The notes beneath the pieces were generated by a model. That model had not been told where the DNA came from, made no database searches, and was given only the letters and a program-made list of their open reading frames with translations. This document shows positions 61,242 to 64,000 of a DNA stretch of 64,000 bases, piece by piece. How positions within the stretch are numbered: position 1 is the first letter of the stretch; every line of letters starts with the position of its first letter. This stretch comes from Sclerodactyla briareus. Taxonomy: Eukaryota > Echinodermata > Holothuroidea > Dendrochirotida > Sclerodactylidae. The DNA lies in assembly GCA_026419785.1 (NCBI GenBank), contig JAODTK010003976.1, positions 62,001-126,000 on the forward strand, in the 5' to 3' direction. The translations under genes and the position numbers were made by a program.

Positions 61242-62652
61242 TCCTCCATCCCCCACATGTCCCTCCATCCTCCACATGTCCTCTCCATCCCCCCACATAG
61301 CCCTCCATCCTCTACATGCCTCCTCCATCCCCCACATGTCTCCTCCATCCTCCACATGTCCCCTCCACTTGACCTGTCCCCTCCATCCCCCACATGGCCC
61401 CTCCGTCCTCCACATGCCTCCTCCATCACCCACATGGCCCCTCCATCCCCCACATGTCCTCTCCATCTTCCACATGTCCTCTCCATCCCCCACTGGCCCC
61501 CTCCATCCCCCACATGGCCCCTCCGTCCTCCACATGCCTCCTCCATCCCCCACATGTCCTCTCCATCCCCCACATGGCCCCTCCATCCCCCACATGGCCC
61601 CTCCGTCCTCCACATGCCTCCTCCATCCCCCACATGTCCCTCCATCCCCCACATGGCCCCTCCATCCCCCACATGGCCCCTCCATCCCCCCATGGCCCCT
61701 CCATCCCCCACATGTCCCTCCATCCTCCACATGTCCTCTCCATCCCCCACATGGCCCCTCCATCCCCCAATGGCCCCTCCATCCTCCACATGCCTCCTCC
61801 ATCCCCCACATGTCCCCTCCATCCCCCACATGTCCCCTCCAATCCTCCACATGTCCTCTCCATCCCCCACATGGCCCCTCCATCCCCCACATGGCCCCTC
61901 CATCCTCCACATGCCTCCTCCATCCCCCCACATAGCCCTCCATCCTCTACATGCCTCCTCCATCCCCCACATGTCCCCTCCATTCCCCCACATGTTTCCT
62001 CCATCCTCCACATGTCCCTCCATCCCCCACATGTCCCTCCATCCCCCACATGCCTCCTCCATCACCCACATGGCCCCTCATCCCCCACATGGCCCCTCCA
62101 TCCTCCACATGTCCCTTCATCCCCCACATGGCCCCTCCATCCTCCACATGTCCTCTCCATCCCCCACATGTCCCCTCCATCCTCCACATGTCCCTCCATC
62201 CCCCACATGGCCCCCCCCCACATGGCCCCTCCATCCCCCCATGGCCCCTCCATCCCCCCATGGCCCCTCCATCCCCCACATGGCCCCTCCATCCTCCACA
62301 TGCCTCCTCCATCCCCCACATGTCCCCTCCATCCTCCACATGTACCCTCCATCCCCCACATGTCCCCTCCACCCAGGCTGTCCCGTCCCCTCCATCCCCC
62401 ACATGTCCCCTCCATCCTCCACATGCCTCCTCCATCCCCCACATGTCCCCTCCATCCTCCACATGCCTCCTCCATCCCCCACATGCCTCCTCCATCCCCC
62501 ACATGGCCCCTCCGTCCTCCACATGCCTCCTCCATCCCCCACATGTCCTCTCCATCCCCCACATGTCTCCTCCATCCTCCACATGTCCCCTCCATCCTCC
62601 ACATGTACCCTCCATCCCCCACAGGCTTCCTTCATCCTCCAAATGTCCTCTC
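61242..62652. repeat. 20-bp minisatellite, array 2 (about 70 units)
   Basis: Same unit as array 1 but with a different variant mix: CATGCCTCCTCCATCCCCCA and CATGGCCCCTCCATCCCCCA dominate, and 19-bp units are common. A two-unit block containing CCGTCC recurs at about 61398, 61518, 61598 and 62507, with spacings that are multiples of about 20 bp. This shows duplication of multi-unit blocks. It also creates spurious long frames on both strands, the longest spanning 61095-62720. Confidence 0.95.
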
Positions 62653-63224
62653 AGCGCAACTGGCAACCTCACTGGCCAATACTCCTCAATTATTTTCCCA
62701 CCACACTTAAAGTAATATAGCAAACTTTTTATTTTGTTTCTTTCTGGAATCCTCCATCAATCATCATCCATCCTTTTGGGAGTAAGTCTAGACAAGTTAT
62801 AACCTGTTTCCCAGACTTTTTATCAGCATCCCAGTACTGGAAAAGCAAACAAAATATAGTCAACCCAATTGGGTAGTGATTGAGGCATGAAACTTGATCA
62901 ACATAAGCTATGGTTATTGTGCTGAAATAACAATTTGTGTTGGCCTGTTCAAGACCCGCATTCTGTTCTCCAGGAATGACCATATGGGTGATTTTAGCAA
63001 ATCAATTGCACTGCCTCTCTTCTCTACCAAGTCAAGAATGTGAATTTAAGGCACCTGATTGCTTGAGATACTTCAGTTAAAATTTTAAGTTAGAGTGCTC
63101 TCACTGCGTGTGTGTATACCTGTAAGCATAGTTCAATATGTCTCTGAGCTTTAAAAGGTCACCATGTACACCAACTGAATTATGTCTTTTGATGTGCCTG
63201 AAAAATTACCTACCTCCCTTCCAG
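62653..63224 (+). other. Right end of intron 6
   Basis: About 570 bp of unique sequence ending in a good acceptor (ctcccttccag). Confidence 0.6.
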
Positions 63225-63419
63225 ACATCCATAGCTACACCCAAGTTGACGAGCTGCGGAAGGTTGTGAACCGGCTGTCTAGTTGGAGGGCCGCCCTCAC
63301 TCTACCTGGAAGAAGAAGACTGCGACGACGACAAGATCGGCTGCTATGCCTTCGTCAGCAAGGGTGGCTTCTGTATCCGGGCAAACACGTTAGCCAGCTA
63401 TTGTGAGGCAAACAGGCAG
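63225..63419 (+). CDS. EIF2B3: eIF2B gamma, coding exon 7 (one-base frame break)
   Basis: After cccttccag the exon opens (D/N)-I-H-S-Y, matching human DIYSF. Its first frame runs to about 63290. The remainder fits only the next frame, giving G-C-Y-A-F-V-S-K-G-G-F-C-I-R-A-N-T-L then ASYCEANRQ. This aligns with human [27 protein letters not shown]. The 195-nt length is off by one from what the two phases need, so one base was gained (or two lost) between about 63280 and 63320. The donor is GGCAG|gtatgt. This part leads into the beta-helix half of the protein, whose exons lie beyond the window. Confidence 0.85.
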
Positions 63420-64000
63420 GTATGTTCAATATCAAAATTGGCAACCCCTTTGTTCTAAGGAATAATCCAGTTTAGGATTACATGCTCACAAATTGGTAGT
63501 CACTGAGTTACAGGATGAGAGTACCCCATAGGCTATTCATGTTGCCTAGACTGAACTGCCACTACTTAGGGAACTGGGAGAAGAGAAAAAAATCCCTTCA
63601 TATTCGAAATAGGGACCACCACCAGGGATAATTTTGAAGAGAAATATCCTGTGGTTCGTTTTTTTTCATATGGGGACTACTTGTTGTCGTAGGTTTAACG
63701 TCGGAGGCCCAAGAGGAGGGAGTCAGCTCCAGGGGCTTCAGGAAAATGTTGCACTAATGCAGACTGCTCCCTGTGCTTTATAGTCCATTTTGAATCCAAA
63801 GGCTATTTTCCAGGAAAGGTTGTCCCTGGCCCTTTTCATTTCATTAGGACCAGAGGCTCTTGCTCTTGCATTCCTGGAAGCTAATCCGCCATGGGTCATT
63901 GGGAGATTCCAGAGGATGGGGGGGGGGGGGGGAGGGAGAACTGCACCCCCTGTAGATACTATCTTGAAAGTATTGACAATTCAACAAATGTGCAGGAACC
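63420..64000 (+). other. Start of the next intron, to window end
   Basis: Begins gtatgt. Contains a run of about 14 G then GAGGG at 63918-63936. No exon was recognised. Confidence 0.6.

Larger units (their letters stand above)
37210..63419 (+). other. EIF2B3: Gene span: eIF2B gamma subunit (3' end outside window)
   Basis: Seven exons in the order of the animal eIF2B-gamma protein define this span. Introns are about 2.5, 0.5, 3.6, 1.3, 3.0 and 14.3 kb. eIF2B is the cytosolic guanine-nucleotide exchange factor that reloads eIF2 with GTP, and gamma pairs with the catalytic epsilon subunit. Seen here are the N-terminal nucleotidyltransferase-like fold and the region leading to the left-handed beta helix. 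All proposed junctions have AG/GT. Frame breaks in exons 1, 2, 4, 5 and 7 and a TAG in exon 6 mean the sequence as given cannot be translated through. Assembly error is favoured over a pseudogene because introns, splice sites and conserved residues persist. The remaining C-terminal exons lie to the right. Confidence 0.85.

Noticed and set aside
61095-62723. 541-codon plus-strand frame and several minus-strand frames
   Set aside because: Same minisatellite artefact. Frames end soon after leaving the array.

Overview
This is animal genomic DNA. Genes are split by GT/AG introns, and most of the window is diverged repeats, non-LTR retrotransposon fossils, microsatellites and minisatellites. No bacterial operon, viral genome, rRNA, confident tRNA or CRISPR array is visible. 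The host gene and repeat styles suggest a marine invertebrate, perhaps a deuterostome such as an echinoderm. That placement is an impression, not a demonstration.

Only one gene could be identified: the gamma subunit of translation initiation factor eIF2B (EIF2B3 family). It lies on the plus strand from about 37.2 kb to beyond the right end. I place seven coding exons at 37218-37361, 39825-39985, 40478-40648, 44290-44392, 45719-45816, 48774-48908 and 63225-63419. They follow the order of the human protein, and every proposed junction has AG and GT dinucleotides. Together they cover the nucleotidyltransferase-like domain and the start of the C-terminal half; the last exons lie outside the window. 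Most exons carry one-base frame breaks, often in short homopolymers, and one carries an in-frame TAG. This looks more like uncorrected long-read assembly error than decay, but a pseudogene is not excluded.

The left 37 kb holds no gene I can name. It contains a palindrome-rich minisatellite (1-1190), three other degenerate tandem arrays (2.7-3.1, 6.0-6.6 and 35.9-36.4 kb), three copies of a GC-rich CCTCGG element, homopolymer G, C and T tracts, and copies of a modular element. That element is a hairpin head, then a TG-rich microsatellite, then units of roughly 250-310 bp, then a conserved tail. The repeat copies here differ by many one-base indels, so base accuracy appears low and real exons could be hidden.

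The introns contain at least seven LINE pieces, all antisense to the gene, one nested inside another. They also contain further copies of the modular element, a tRNA-derived SINE, and a tandem duplication of the exon 6 acceptor region (48160-48773). The 14-kb intron 6 holds a motif-rich candidate regulatory block (57.0-57.56 kb) and two arrays of one 20-bp minisatellite (59.6-60.4 and 61.2-62.65 kb). Those arrays create long but spurious open frames on both strands.
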